Under the pieces are notes generated by a model. It was given only the letters and a program-made list of their open reading frames with translations. It was not told where the DNA came from and ran no database searches. The translations under genes and the position numbers were made by a program. Below, one piece after another: positions 24,967 through 33,181 of a stretch of 34,251 nucleotides of DNA; the stretch's first letter is position 1; each line of letters opens with the position of its first letter. Origin of the DNA: Pseudomonadota bacterium (GTDB taxonomy: Bacteria; Pseudomonadota; Gammaproteobacteria; Pseudomonadales; Halieaceae); the NCBI GenBank assembly GCA_002862405.1, contig PKCZ01000052.1, forward strand, positions 1-34,251, written 5' to 3'.

Positions 24967-27348
24967 ATGGCAAAGGTATTCGGGGCCAAACCCAATGCGC
25001 GACTTATTTTGCCGCTAGCTGTCTCGGCGGCTTTAGTTGGCACGAAACCCGCCGTCGCCCAAACCCTTGAAGAGGTTGTTGTTACCGCGACTAAGCGGGA
25101 GCAGGGCGTCATGGATGTCCCGCTAGCTATTACAGCGCTTTCGGGCGACTTCATCGAAGATACAAACCTCAACGACGTCAAGGATCTGATTTCCTACACC
25201 CCTGGTGTGAGCGGTAACTCTCAAGACTCCTACATCGATGCGGTTAGTATCCGCGGTGTTAGAACGCAGGACTTCGGTGTTGGCGGCGATCCATCGTCGG
25301 CATTCTTCAAGAACGACCTCTACGAGGGTCGTAACGGTTCAGCGGTTACTAGTCTCTTTGATATTGAGCGTGCCGAGGTGCTACGTGGACCACAGGGCTT
25401 CCTGTTCGGTCGCAACTCGATCGGCGGTGCATTTAGTGTCCACACTCGCGAAGCTGAGATTGGGGCCGATGATGCCTACATGGATCTGGACTTTGGTCAG
25501 CGTGGTCACTTTGTATTTGAGGGCGCAACCAACATTCCGGTCAACGAAAGCTTTGCAATGCGTCTTTCGGGCTACTCCTCTAGCGAGCGCGGATTCGCGA
25601 AAAACGTGGCGACAAATCGTCGTGAAATTGAACACAGCAAGATGGCTGTACGTTGGTCTACCGCCTACGAGGGTGACCGCTTGTCCATCAATACGGTTGT
25701 CGACTACGAAGACAGAGAGCAGTCTGGTTCCATGTACCGCGCAATTGATAGCGGCGATATCTGGGATGCGTTTGACGGCTATATCGTTGATGACACCACA
25801 TTAGATGGCACGAGCGAGCAAATCGACTCTGACCTCGAGGCGGGCGAAGATGATGACGGCAACTTGCTGACCATCGGCGTCTTCGTTGACTACGATCTGG
25901 GCTTCGCGACCTTGACCTCTAACACGGGCTACAAGGACCACGATTACTACTACTCAGAAGATTACGACGGTACACCTCTCAACATCAACAACTTCCAGTT
26001 CCGTCAATCGGGCCAATACTTCCAGCAGGAGCTGCGCCTGACCGGCAGTGACGAAGGTCCTCTCGGCTGGTACGCAGGTGTTTCGTACTATGACGAGGAC
26101 CTTGACGCCGAGTTTGCCGCGATTGGTTCTGAAGATCTGATGTGTCAGTACTACTTGAACTACTACGCCGAGTATTACGGCTACGAGTTTTACAGCGGTT
26201 GCTCCGATTACTACACCGACTTCTACCCGAGTGCCGACGGCAATCTGGTTGAGACCGGCATGCTCAAGGGCAAGTACAGCGGTTGGGCAGCGTATCTCAG
26301 TATGGATACTGACATCAGCGAGACACTCAATGTTGAAGTGGGTGTGCGCTACACTAGCGATGACAAAGACTTTGGCATCCTTGTCCCCGAGCCCGAGAGC
26401 TATTTAGGGCCCTACTTCACCTATGGTTTTGCGACCGCCGAGTACATCGAAGACTCAAAGTCATGGAGTGATACCACAGCAAAAGTTGCGCTGACGTGGA
26501 CTCCTACTAATGACGCTATGGTATTCGCTAACTATACCCAAGGCTTCAAGTCAGGTGGCTTTGGTAGCTTCTGGATCCAAAATGACCAAGGCAACCCGCC
26601 TGCCTATGAGACAGGTATTACGCAGGGAGATGGCTACTTGCCCGGCTCATTTAGACCGGAGCAGATGGACTCTTACGAGCTAGGATTCAAAACAAGCTAC
26701 CTAGACGGTGCCGGTAACTTTGACATCGTCGCTTTCATGTATGACTACAAAGATGCACAGGTCATCAGCTACGTCGATGTCGACTTTGAAGACGATGGCG
26801 TGACAGACGCCTTCTCGGGTCGCGTGTTGAACGTTGGCCAAACCGATGGCTTCGGTGTCGAAGCGTCAACCACTGTCGCCATGAGCGAGAACACCACCTT
26901 GTATCTCTCGGTGGGTTATCTCGATACAGAAGCGACAGGTCTCTCGGAGATCTGTGGCGCTGATGGTGCCGTCGAGGGCGATGGCCTTGGTTGTGAAGGT
27001 AGCCGTGTTTTCTGGGCACCTGAAGTCACGGCCGCAGGTAAGCTCGACATCGACTTCCCCATGCAAAACGGCATGATCAAGAGCAGCATAGAAGTGTCTT
27101 ATGAAAGTGAGCGCGGCGGCAGCTGGGAAGGCAATCCAGAAGGCATGATTGATGCCTACGCTGTGACTAACTTGCGTATTGGCTACGAATCAAACGACAA
27201 CTGGTACATCCAGGCCTACGCTGAAAACCTGCTCGATGAGTTCACATGGGATGGCTACAACGCGAACGGCGGAATTTTGCCATCGCACTTCTTTGGCCCC
27301 ATGCGCCCAAGAACCTTCGGCATCCGAACAGGAATTAGCTGGTACTAA
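24967..27348 (+). CDS. TonB-dependent receptor, sulfotransferase-linked copy 2, with a tyrosine-rich loop
   Basis: The 793-residue product has a signal peptide (ARLILPLAVSAALVGTKPAVAQ), TonB-box-like TLEEVVVTATKR (33-44) and a plug (VMDVPLAITALSGDFIED, VSIRGVRTQDFG, FDIERAEVLRGPQGFLFGRNSIGGAFSVHT). The barrel ends in FGIRTGISWY. GAGG about ten bases upstream supports the ATG. Residues 395-420, bracketed by C393 and C412, hold 11 tyrosines in 26 residues mixed with Asp/Glu (YYLNYYAEYYGYEFYSG, SDYYTDFY), and a second patch is GYKDHDYYYSEDYDG (321-335). These acidic tyrosine clusters resemble tyrosine-sulfation sites, and a TPR-sulfotransferase gene lies 121 bases upstream. The ligand is not readable. 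Overall negative charge of the barrel is high. Confidence 0.95.
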   Translation: MAKVFGAKPNARLILPLAVSAALVGTKPAVAQTLEEVVVTATKREQGVMDVPLAITALSGDFIEDTNLNDVKDLISYTPGVSGNSQDSYIDAVSIRGVRTQDFGVGGDPSSAFFKNDLYEGRNGSAVTSLFDIERAEVLRGPQGFLFGRNSIGGAFSVHTREAEIGADDAYMDLDFGQRGHFVFEGATNIPVNESFAMRLSGYSSSERGFAKNVATNRREIEHSKMAVRWSTAYEGDRLSINTVVDYEDREQSGSMYRAIDSGDIWDAFDGYIVDDTTLDGTSEQIDSDLEAGEDDDGNLLTIGVFVDYDLGFATLTSNTGYKDHDYYYSEDYDGTPLNINNFQFRQSGQYFQQELRLTGSDEGPLGWYAGVSYYDEDLDAEFAAIGSEDLMCQYYLNYYAEYYGYEFYSGCSDYYTDFYPSADGNLVETGMLKGKYSGWAAYLSMDTDISETLNVEVGVRYTSDDKDFGILVPEPESYLGPYFTYGFATAEYIEDSKSWSDTTAKVALTWTPTNDAMVFANYTQGFKSGGFGSFWIQNDQGNPPAYETGITQGDGYLPGSFRPEQMDSYELGFKTSYLDGAGNFDIVAFMYDYKDAQVISYVDVDFEDDGVTDAFSGRVLNVGQTDGFGVEASTTVAMSENTTLYLSVGYLDTEATGLSEICGADGAVEGDGLGCEGSRVFWAPEVTAAGKLDIDFPMQNGMIKSSIEVSYESERGGSWEGNPEGMIDAYAVTNLRIGYESNDNWYIQAYAENLLDEFTWDGYNANGGILPSHFFGPMRPRTFGIRTGISWY

Positions 27349-27368
27349 CATAGCCTTTCAGTGAAAGC

Positions 27369-27923
27369 CTACCACTCGGCCAGCAAACCTTCTCGGTGCG
27401 CTGGCCGAGACGTTTTTGGAGACAGCCAAATTGCAATAAAAGCGGGAGCGAAATCGGGATCTTCCACGCTACCAACCCAGCTTCCGTTGTAGAAAAAACG
27501 GCTGACGCCTTGCTCGTCGACATCAAACGCAATCTTGTCGCCCTTTTTGACATCTGGCCACATAGCCAAGACCGCTGCTTCCCACTCCGATCGTCGAGGG
27601 TCATCAAACTCCAGATAATCCCACTCCTTCGCTGTCTGCTTTGCCAGAAAACTGCCGGAGATATTACGTTGATATGTGAGTTCAAACCTGAACGAGTGAC
27701 GGGGGTCATCCCACTGACCGGTTTTAGTGAATAGCTTGGAATTGAAGACCTTAAAAAATGCGACTCGCAACTGGGAGCTTCCCACAAGCGTAAGCGGTCG
27801 CGCTTGCTCTAGGGTCAGCACCTTAGAGGCATAAGGTGCGTGCTCAAGGTCTTCAGTTTGGCTCAGCCCTACAAGCGGGATGCTGCAGACACAAAAGAAT
27901 AGTAGTACTCGAGCCACCGGCAT
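27369..27923 (-). CDS. Chalcone-isomerase-like periplasmic protein
   Basis: The 184-residue protein starts with a signal peptide (MPVARVLLFFCVCSIPLVGLSQ), followed by a chalcone-isomerase-like domain: LTLVGSSQLRVAFFKVFNSKLFTKTGQW, RFELTYQRNISGSFLAKQTAKEWDYLEF, KKGDKIAFDVDEQGVSRFFYNGSWVGSVEDPDFAPAFIAIWLS. Bacterial members keep the fold but generally no known flavonoid activity; some are linked to membrane-lipid or photooxidative-stress gene sets. ATG 27923 overlaps the stop of the DUF2878 gene (TAATG), so I chose it over the longer ORF at 27983, whose first 20 residues lie within that gene. Its 3' end contains the convergent TBDR terminator. Confidence 0.8.
   Translation of the reverse strand: MPVARVLLFFCVCSIPLVGLSQTEDLEHAPYASKVLTLEQARPLTLVGSSQLRVAFFKVFNSKLFTKTGQWDDPRHSFRFELTYQRNISGSFLAKQTAKEWDYLEFDDPRRSEWEAAVLAMWPDVKKGDKIAFDVDEQGVSRFFYNGSWVGSVEDPDFAPAFIAIWLSPKTSRPAHREGLLAEW
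27375..27417 (+). terminator. Terminator of TBDR copy 2 inside the 3' end of the convergent gene
   Basis: CTCGGCCAGC (27375-27384) and GCTGGCCGAG (27400-27409) form a perfect ten-base GC-rich stem with a 15-base loop, followed by ACGTTTTT. It starts 26 bases after the receptor stop. On the opposite strand it encodes about the last twelve residues (SRPAHREGLLAE) of the chalcone-isomerase-like protein. Confidence 0.75.
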
Positions 27924-28417
27924 TAAGCTGCTGCAAGCTCCCGCTGACTGAACTTCACCATTAGTGGCAGCATCACCATCCACAGCGGCACCAGAATTAG
28001 CATCGTAGTGACATCACCCAGCGGCAATGTGACTGCACCGAACTTGGCACCAGCCAAATAGTTGGCAGGGGCGATCGCGCCCAAAACAATGGGACGCCAG
28101 CGACTCTCAGACAAAAACGCCATGGCTCTCGGCAGCGCCGTTGGAAAAACGAGCCAAAGGCACACCATCCACAGTGGAAACAGCGGCGCACCGAAATCAT
28201 AAACACCGGTCATCGCCAGGGTGAAATCAACACCAATACCTAGCGCCGCACACGGCAGCACTCGATTCAGTTCGGAGCGAATATCGGCGACCGCCGCGTA
28301 ATGGAACGCTATGAGCGCGAACGTCAGTAACATCCAGTCCTCTCTACCAAGGACGCAGCTAAACCAGGTGGTCTGGAACCACACGGCGTTAAACCAGGTT
28401 TTTTCTATCAACGTCAT
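27923..28417 (-). CDS. DUF2878-like integral membrane protein
   Basis: The 164-residue protein has about four to five hydrophobic segments (WFNAVWFQTTWFSCVLGR; AALGIGVDFTLAMTGVYDF; LWMVCLWLVFPTAL; TTMLILVPLWMVMLPLMVKF). The start WFNAVWFQTTWFSCVLG and the G.DF.L...G.Y.FG core fit the DUF2878 family as I recall it; function unknown. It is coupled to the chalcone-isomerase-like gene by a TAATG overlap, a pairing I associate with larger lipid-modification/photooxidative-stress clusters, but here the pair stands alone. No good ribosome site precedes the ATG. Confidence 0.7.
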   Translation of the reverse strand: MTLIEKTWFNAVWFQTTWFSCVLGREDWMLLTFALIAFHYAAVADIRSELNRVLPCAALGIGVDFTLAMTGVYDFGAPLFPLWMVCLWLVFPTALPRAMAFLSESRWRPIVLGAIAPANYLAGAKFGAVTLPLGDVTTMLILVPLWMVMLPLMVKFSQRELAAA

Positions 28418-28426
28418 GTGGCTGAT

Positions 28427-28442
28427 ACGGCGGGACCGCCGT
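28427..28442. repeat. Short palindrome between the aminotransferase and DUF2878 genes
   Basis: ACGGCGG-GA-CCGCCGT lies in the 43-base gap between the aminotransferase stop and the DUF2878 start. It could form a GC-rich hairpin that reduces transcription between them. No T tract follows on either strand, so it is not called a terminator. Confidence 0.4.
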
Positions 28443-28460
28443 TAGGGATTGCCTGCGCCG

Positions 28461-29828
28461 CTATTTTACGTTGTAAAACGCTGCCGTCCTATCCAGAGCC
28501 GAGGTCAGTTTTGATAAGAGCGCATCCACTTCTTCAGTCGATGTCACAAACGGTGGCGACATAATCATCGCATCACCTGTTTGTCGCACCATCAGTCCGT
28601 TTTCAATGGCTCTGTCACGCGTGTATACGGCGCCCCCAGACTCTGGTGCCAGGCGCTCTCGAGAGCCCTTGTCCTTGACCAGCTCAACCGCCGCGACCAA
28701 GCCCTTGGATCTCACCTGACCGACCACCGGATGATCTACCAGCGACTCAAGCGCCTGAGCGAAGTAAGGTGCCAGGTCGTTGGCAGACGATTCGAGAATA
28801 GACGTATTTTGAAGCACATCCATCATTGCGAGCCCAGCCGCACATGAGGCTGGGTGACCCGAATAGGTCAAACCATGCGCAAACTCACCGCCGTGGCCCA
28901 GCAAGACATCGGCCACTTTGTCACTAACGAGGCTTCCGCCGAGGGGCATGTAGCCATTAGTGACGGCCTTCGCAAACGTGATGAGGTCGGGCTTCGTTCC
29001 ATAAGATTGGAAGCCAAACAAATTACCGGTCCGACCAAAGCCACAAATTACCTCGTCGGAAATGAACAAGATATCGCGCTCATCCAAAATCTTCTGAACC
29101 GCTGGCCAATAGGTATCAGGCGGAATGATGACACCGCCGGCACCTTGAATAGGCTCAGCAATGAATGCTGCGATGTTGTCCTCGCCGAGCTCATCAATTT
29201 TCTTCGCCAACTCGTTTGCTGCCCACAGCCCAAACTCGTCGGGACTCATATCGCCACCCAACTCGAACCAGTAAGGCTGCTCAATGTGGCGGATGTAGTC
29301 CAGCCCCTGAGTTTGCTCGTGCATGGTGCTCATACCACCCAACGATGCGGCTGCGATAGTGCTGCCATGGTAGGCGTTTTTCCGGCTGATAATGAGCCGC
29401 TTACTCGGCTTACCGAGCAGCTCGTAATACCGGTGCACAAATTTGATCTGCGTGTCGTTTGCCTCAGATCCCGAGTTTGTGAAGAACACCTTATTAAAAT
29501 TGGCCGGCGCCATGTTACAGAGACGGGTCGCCAGCTCGACGGCGGGTTGATTAGAGCACTTGAAAAAATTGTTGTAGAACGGAAGCTCCATTAGCTGATC
29601 AGCGACCGCTTTCTTGATGCCATCCTGGCTGTAGCCAAGACTGCAGCACCATAGCCCGGACATCGCGTCTTGAATCTTATTGCCGTCAGAGTCGTATATG
29701 TAAATGTGCTCAGCACGGCTTACAATGCGACCGCCATTTTCCGCGTAATCACGAAAATCAGTGAACGGATGCAAATGATGCTGTTGATCAAGTTGTCGTA
29801 GCTGATTCGTTTCTAAGGTCGCATTCAC
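28461..29828 (-). CDS. Class III omega-aminotransferase, SpuC-like (putrescine/polyamine:pyruvate type)
   Basis: The 455-residue PLP enzyme is colinear with Pseudomonas SpuC as I remember it: [99 protein letters not shown] (D258) and [16 protein letters not shown] with the Schiff-base lysine K287. The group transfers an amino group from putrescine, other omega-amines or beta-alanine to pyruvate. Substrate choice within the group is not readable, and no polyamine genes are nearby. It is divergent from the MBL-fold gene with a palindrome in the 100-base gap. The ATG start is chosen for alignment with family N-termini. Confidence 0.92.
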   Translation of the reverse strand: MNATLETNQLRQLDQQHHLHPFTDFRDYAENGGRIVSRAEHIYIYDSDGNKIQDAMSGLWCCSLGYSQDGIKKAVADQLMELPFYNNFFKCSNQPAVELATRLCNMAPANFNKVFFTNSGSEANDTQIKFVHRYYELLGKPSKRLIISRKNAYHGSTIAAASLGGMSTMHEQTQGLDYIRHIEQPYWFELGGDMSPDEFGLWAANELAKKIDELGEDNIAAFIAEPIQGAGGVIIPPDTYWPAVQKILDERDILFISDEVICGFGRTGNLFGFQSYGTKPDLITFAKAVTNGYMPLGGSLVSDKVADVLLGHGGEFAHGLTYSGHPASCAAGLAMMDVLQNTSILESSANDLAPYFAQALESLVDHPVVGQVRSKGLVAAVELVKDKGSRERLAPESGGAVYTRDRAIENGLMVRQTGDAMIMSPPFVTSTEEVDALLSKLTSALDRTAAFYNVK

Positions 29829-29880
29829 GGTATCATCTCCAGTAGATGGTTATATTGTCCACAAGCACGCTCGGCAGCGC

Positions 29881-29899
29881 CTTACCCCGATCGGGTAAG
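29881..29899. promoter_or_regulatory. Palindrome CTTACCC-CGATC-GGGTAAG before the MBL gene
   Basis: Seven-base perfect arms around CGATC lie 30 bases before the MBL ATG in the divergent aminotransferase/MBL gap. GCGC sequences flank both sides and could extend it. There is no T tract, so an operator is the likeliest role. Confidence 0.45.
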
Positions 29900-29928
29900 A
29901 GCGCTCTTATTCAAGGAAATTCCAAAGA

Positions 29929-31017
29929 ATGTTGGTGAACGAAGAATACAGGGGACTTGTCTATCCCTGGGGACGAAAGAGTCCGGTTGGATACGGTGAG
30001 CCACTCGAAGTCGCGCCCGGTGTCTGGTGGGTGCGATTTGAAATGCCTGGCGGGCTCGACCACATCAACATTTGGTTGCTCGAAGAGGCAGACGGTTGGA
30101 CGGTAGTGGACACCTGCATAAAACTCGACAGCGCTAAGTCGCAGTGGGAATCGCTCTTTACGGGATTTATGCAAGGAAAGCCAATCGTTCGTGTCATTTG
30201 TACCCACTTACACCCCGATCATATCGGCTTAGCGGGATGGCTCTGCGAGCGCTTCGATTGCGAGGTGTGGATGACTCGAAGCGAATACTTAAACGGTAGT
30301 CTGCTTCTTAGCTACACCTCCAACGAGGTGCCGAGTACCGCGCTGCAGTTTTACAAACGCGCGGGGTTCAGTGATGACATGATGGCGAGCTACCAGCAGC
30401 GTTTTGGAACCTTCGGAAAAATGTCGGAACCATTGCCGCACAGTTATCGGCGCATTGTGGACCTAGAGACGATTAATATCGGCGATCATTATTGGCAGGT
30501 GGTTATCGGCCAAGGCCACTCTCCCGAGCACGCGTGTCTGTATTGCCCGGGTCTAAAGCTCATCATTGCCGGCGATCAAATTCTCCCAAGAATTACGCCT
30601 AACGTATCGGTATTCCCCACTGAGCCAGATGGCAATCCGCTGGAGTATTGGCTGTCCTCAAACACGCGCCTACTCGATATTCTGCCAGAAGATCTACTCG
30701 TACTACCCGCACACCAGTCGCCGTTCAAAGGCGCGAGAACACGTCTCAACCAGATTATAGACAGCCATCGTCAATCACTTGCGAGGCTATATAACAACTT
30801 GGCTGAGGCGAAGACAGTTCCCGAATGCTTCGTACATCTTTTTAATCGCGAGTTAAAGGAACACGAAGTGCACCTGGCCACAGGTGAAACCATTGCGCAC
30901 CTGAACTACTTGGTTCAGCGCGGAAACGTCACTCGCGACGTCAATGCCGATGGACTTTACACCTACACTGCCAACCCAAACTCGGAGTTCATCCACGCAG
31001 ATGACGTCGCTGCTTAG
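29929..31017 (+). CDS. MBL-fold metallo-hydrolase (glyoxalase II-like)
   Basis: The 362-residue protein has the metallo-beta-lactamase signature THLHPDHIGLAGWL (HLHPDH at 93-98), followed by the expected ligands in GQGHSPEHACLY, IIAGDQILPRITPNV and LVLPAHQSPFKG. Two metal ions are expected. The N-terminal APGVWWVRFEMPGGLDHINIWLLEEADGWTVVDTCI is typical of glyoxalase II-type or hydroxyacyl thioester hydrolases. The C-terminal 100 residues (HRQSLARLYNNL...) are a helical extension seen in many relatives. The exact substrate is unknown; a CoA or other thioester fits the lipid-type neighbours. AAGGAA lies about ten bases before the ATG. It overlaps the following esterase gene by 17 bases, so the two form an operon. 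Confidence 0.9.
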   Translation: MLVNEEYRGLVYPWGRKSPVGYGEPLEVAPGVWWVRFEMPGGLDHINIWLLEEADGWTVVDTCIKLDSAKSQWESLFTGFMQGKPIVRVICTHLHPDHIGLAGWLCERFDCEVWMTRSEYLNGSLLLSYTSNEVPSTALQFYKRAGFSDDMMASYQQRFGTFGKMSEPLPHSYRRIVDLETINIGDHYWQVVIGQGHSPEHACLYCPGLKLIIAGDQILPRITPNVSVFPTEPDGNPLEYWLSSNTRLLDILPEDLLVLPAHQSPFKGARTRLNQIIDSHRQSLARLYNNLAEAKTVPECFVHLFNRELKEHEVHLATGETIAHLNYLVQRGNVTRDVNADGLYTYTANPNSEFIHADDVAA

Positions 31018-31975
31018 CCGGTTCATTGCGCGAGCCGCGCGCTATCTCTACCTGCGCCGCCACGAAAAGCTGTGGGATGGTGTTCCGCTTGACCCCATTG
31101 CAGTCAGCAATCTTTGTGTTGAGCTAGACGGCCGCCAGGTTGGATTACGCATGTACCATGGCGAGTCGGATAAGCCCATGGTGATTTATGCACACGGCGG
31201 CGGCTTCGTCGTGGGTAACCTCGAGACTCACGATCGCTTTTGTCGAGCGCTGAGTTTAAATAGCGGTTGTAGCCTTATTTCGATCGACTACCGTCTTGCC
31301 CCAGAGCACACCTTCCCCGCAGCGCACGATGATTGTCTGGAGGCGACGAAGTGGGTGCTCGACAACTTGAATAATCTCGCCCCTAACAACGGCCTGTTCA
31401 TCCTCGCGGGCGATAGCGCTGGCGGAAACCTTGCCATTGCCTCGACATTGGCGCTTCAGGAACGCTACGGCATCGCCGGCTGTTTGGCGATCTATCCCGC
31501 CACCCAGCATTACATCAGTGATTTACCCTCCTATACCGAGCACGCCAAAACGGGTCTTGTGCCAGCGCGACACATGCGATGGTTCTGCGATACCTACCTG
31601 AATGGTACGGCTCCAGCTGATCCCGTATTGGAACAAATGTTTCCGGGACGGCGGACAACGCTTAACCTATTCCCTAGAACGCTGATAATTACAGCCGAGC
31701 GAGATCCAATTCGTGATGACGGGGCTAGGTTTGCCGTGAGGCTTCACCGATCGGGCTGCAAGATAACGTATAAGCACCTGTCGCAGGCAAGCCATGGATT
31801 CGTATGCTCTGAGGGCGACTCAGAGCATTTTAGGGAAGCCGTGCAGATTGCGAGCCAATGGCTAGCAACACCGCTTATTCTGAAATCGCTTCAAGAAGAT
31901 TTAGAATCTCCGACTTCTCAAGCTGTCTCGGACAGAAGTAGCCATCACCCTCGTCCATCGCCGCCTCGGCAATAA
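31001..31975 (+). CDS. Alpha/beta-hydrolase, hormone-sensitive-lipase family esterase
   Basis: The 324-residue esterase has the oxyanion motif YAHGGGFVVGNLETHDRF (HGGG 65-68), the nucleophile in LAGDSAGGNLA (S139), and the acid and base in ITAERDPIRDDG (D235) and ASHGFVC (H265), with IDYRLAPEHTFPAAHDD between. The family hydrolyses short acyl esters. The ORF track starts at 30944; ATG 31001 (MTSLLSRFIARAARYL), overlapping the MBL end by 17 bases, is chosen because upstream residues lie in the MBL gene and look random. The last 34 residues (LQEDLESPTSQAVSDRSSHHPRPSPPRQ) extend beyond the usual fold and are antisense to the end of the iron alcohol dehydrogenase gene. Confidence 0.9.
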   Translation: MTSLLSRFIARAARYLYLRRHEKLWDGVPLDPIAVSNLCVELDGRQVGLRMYHGESDKPMVIYAHGGGFVVGNLETHDRFCRALSLNSGCSLISIDYRLAPEHTFPAAHDDCLEATKWVLDNLNNLAPNNGLFILAGDSAGGNLAIASTLALQERYGIAGCLAIYPATQHYISDLPSYTEHAKTGLVPARHMRWFCDTYLNGTAPADPVLEQMFPGRRTTLNLFPRTLIITAERDPIRDDGARFAVRLHRSGCKITYKHLSQASHGFVCSEGDSEHFREAVQIASQWLATPLILKSLQEDLESPTSQAVSDRSSHHPRPSPPRQ

Positions 31976-33080
31976 CATCAAACTTATCGCGCTTGATGCG
32001 TGGGTCCGTCGGAGCAATGCCAACATCGGCAATCAGCTTTTCGACTTCAGCAATTAACGCCCGTGCCCGTGTCTCCGGATGACCCGAATCTGAAATGCCG
32101 GTGGCCACAGCAAGCTCAGCCAAGCGATCGACCGCCGTATCTCCGTAAAGCGTCAGCACGTGTGGTAGTACCAACGCATTCGCGTGCCCGTGGGGTATGC
32201 CAAAATTAGCGCCCAGCTGATGCGCGATAGCGTGTACGTTACCGACATTGACCTGATTAATGGCGACGCCCGCGTTATAAGCCGCAAGCGCCATACCCTC
32301 TCGCGCATCCATATTGCCAGGCTCCTCACAGGCCATTCGAAGCCATCGAAAAACGCCTTGAACCGATATACGGCCCATTTCAGTCCGGTTACCACGCTCC
32401 CAGGTCGAGATATAAGCCTCGATACCATGTGTTAAGGCATCGATTCCCGTCGCCGCTGTGATGGGCTTAGGTAAACCCACCATAAGACAGGCATCCAAAG
32501 CGACTGCCTTCGGATGGATGGCTTCACCACCAATGATCTCTTTCTTGTGTGAAGCCTGATTCGTAATAACGGCGCCCATAGTCGCCTCGCTGCCCGTGCC
32601 TGACGTAGTTGGAATCACGAACAATGGCGCCGCTTCATCGGGACCATTGCCCATGCCCGCCCACTTGGTCATATCGCCGTCGTTATACTTCCTAAACGCG
32701 ATGACTTTTGCGCAATCAATGGACGAACCACCACCAACGGCGAGGATCGCGGTCGCACCGGATTCTTTCAGAATGCGCGCGCCTTCCTCTACGTGTCCGT
32801 ACGTAGGATCAGGGTCTACTTTGTCGTACCAAGTCAGCGTTACGCCATCGCGGTTGAGGCCAGCAACAGCCTCGTCCGCCAAGCCGAGATCTCTAAGCGC
32901 CCTGTCCGTCACCACCAGAACCGAGGTGTGTCCTAGCTCCACGATACGATCACAGAGGCGTGCGCAACTCGCTTTGCCGACAAACGCCATGTAGTTGCCT
33001 TTTGGCTTCCCTGCAATAACTTTTGCCATTGCAAAAAAGATTCGGTTTTTGAGCTTACGAAGAAACATTGGTTTAGCCAT
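31875..33080 (-). CDS. Iron-containing (group III) alcohol dehydrogenase
   Basis: The 401-residue NAD(P)-dependent dehydrogenase has the nucleotide-binding VGGGSSIDCAK (115-125) and IPTTSGTGSEAT (156-167). Iron ligands by family alignment are D214 and H218 in TGIDALTHGIEAY, H283 in NVHAIAHQLG and H297 in IPHGHANA. Group III enzymes interconvert alcohols and aldehydes. An N-terminal stretch of about 30 basic residues (KPMFLRKLKNRIFFAMAKVIAGKPK) precedes the fold. AGGGG lies about five bases before the ATG. It is divergent from the quinone-oxidoreductase-like gene, and its 3' end overlaps the esterase by 101 bases. The substrate is unknown. Confidence 0.93.
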   Translation of the reverse strand: MAKPMFLRKLKNRIFFAMAKVIAGKPKGNYMAFVGKASCARLCDRIVELGHTSVLVVTDRALRDLGLADEAVAGLNRDGVTLTWYDKVDPDPTYGHVEEGARILKESGATAILAVGGGSSIDCAKVIAFRKYNDGDMTKWAGMGNGPDEAAPLFVIPTTSGTGSEATMGAVITNQASHKKEIIGGEAIHPKAVALDACLMVGLPKPITAATGIDALTHGIEAYISTWERGNRTEMGRISVQGVFRWLRMACEEPGNMDAREGMALAAYNAGVAINQVNVGNVHAIAHQLGANFGIPHGHANALVLPHVLTLYGDTAVDRLAELAVATGISDSGHPETRARALIAEVEKLIADVGIAPTDPRIKRDKFDVIAEAAMDEGDGYFCPRQLEKSEILNLLEAISE

Positions 33081-33181
33081 ATTTACCCCTGACTTTGCTG
33101 CGACACGCGATTAGCCGCTATGCTCGCCAAATTGTCGTATTTTATTTTTAACAGTAACTCGAGGATCGGTTAAGCGCCACT

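Noticed and set aside
25238-25804. 188-residue plus ORF inside TBDR copy 2
   Set aside because: Alternative frame of a real receptor gene; no signal, motif or ribosome site.
26143-26230. Tyrosine-rich stretch as a DNA tandem repeat or low-complexity assembly artefact
   Set aside because: Tyrosine codons are mostly TAC with TAT and intervening codons vary; there is no tandem unit and the frame continues normally.
28854-29594. 246-residue plus ORF
   Set aside because: Antisense to the class III aminotransferase, which has all catalytic motifs.
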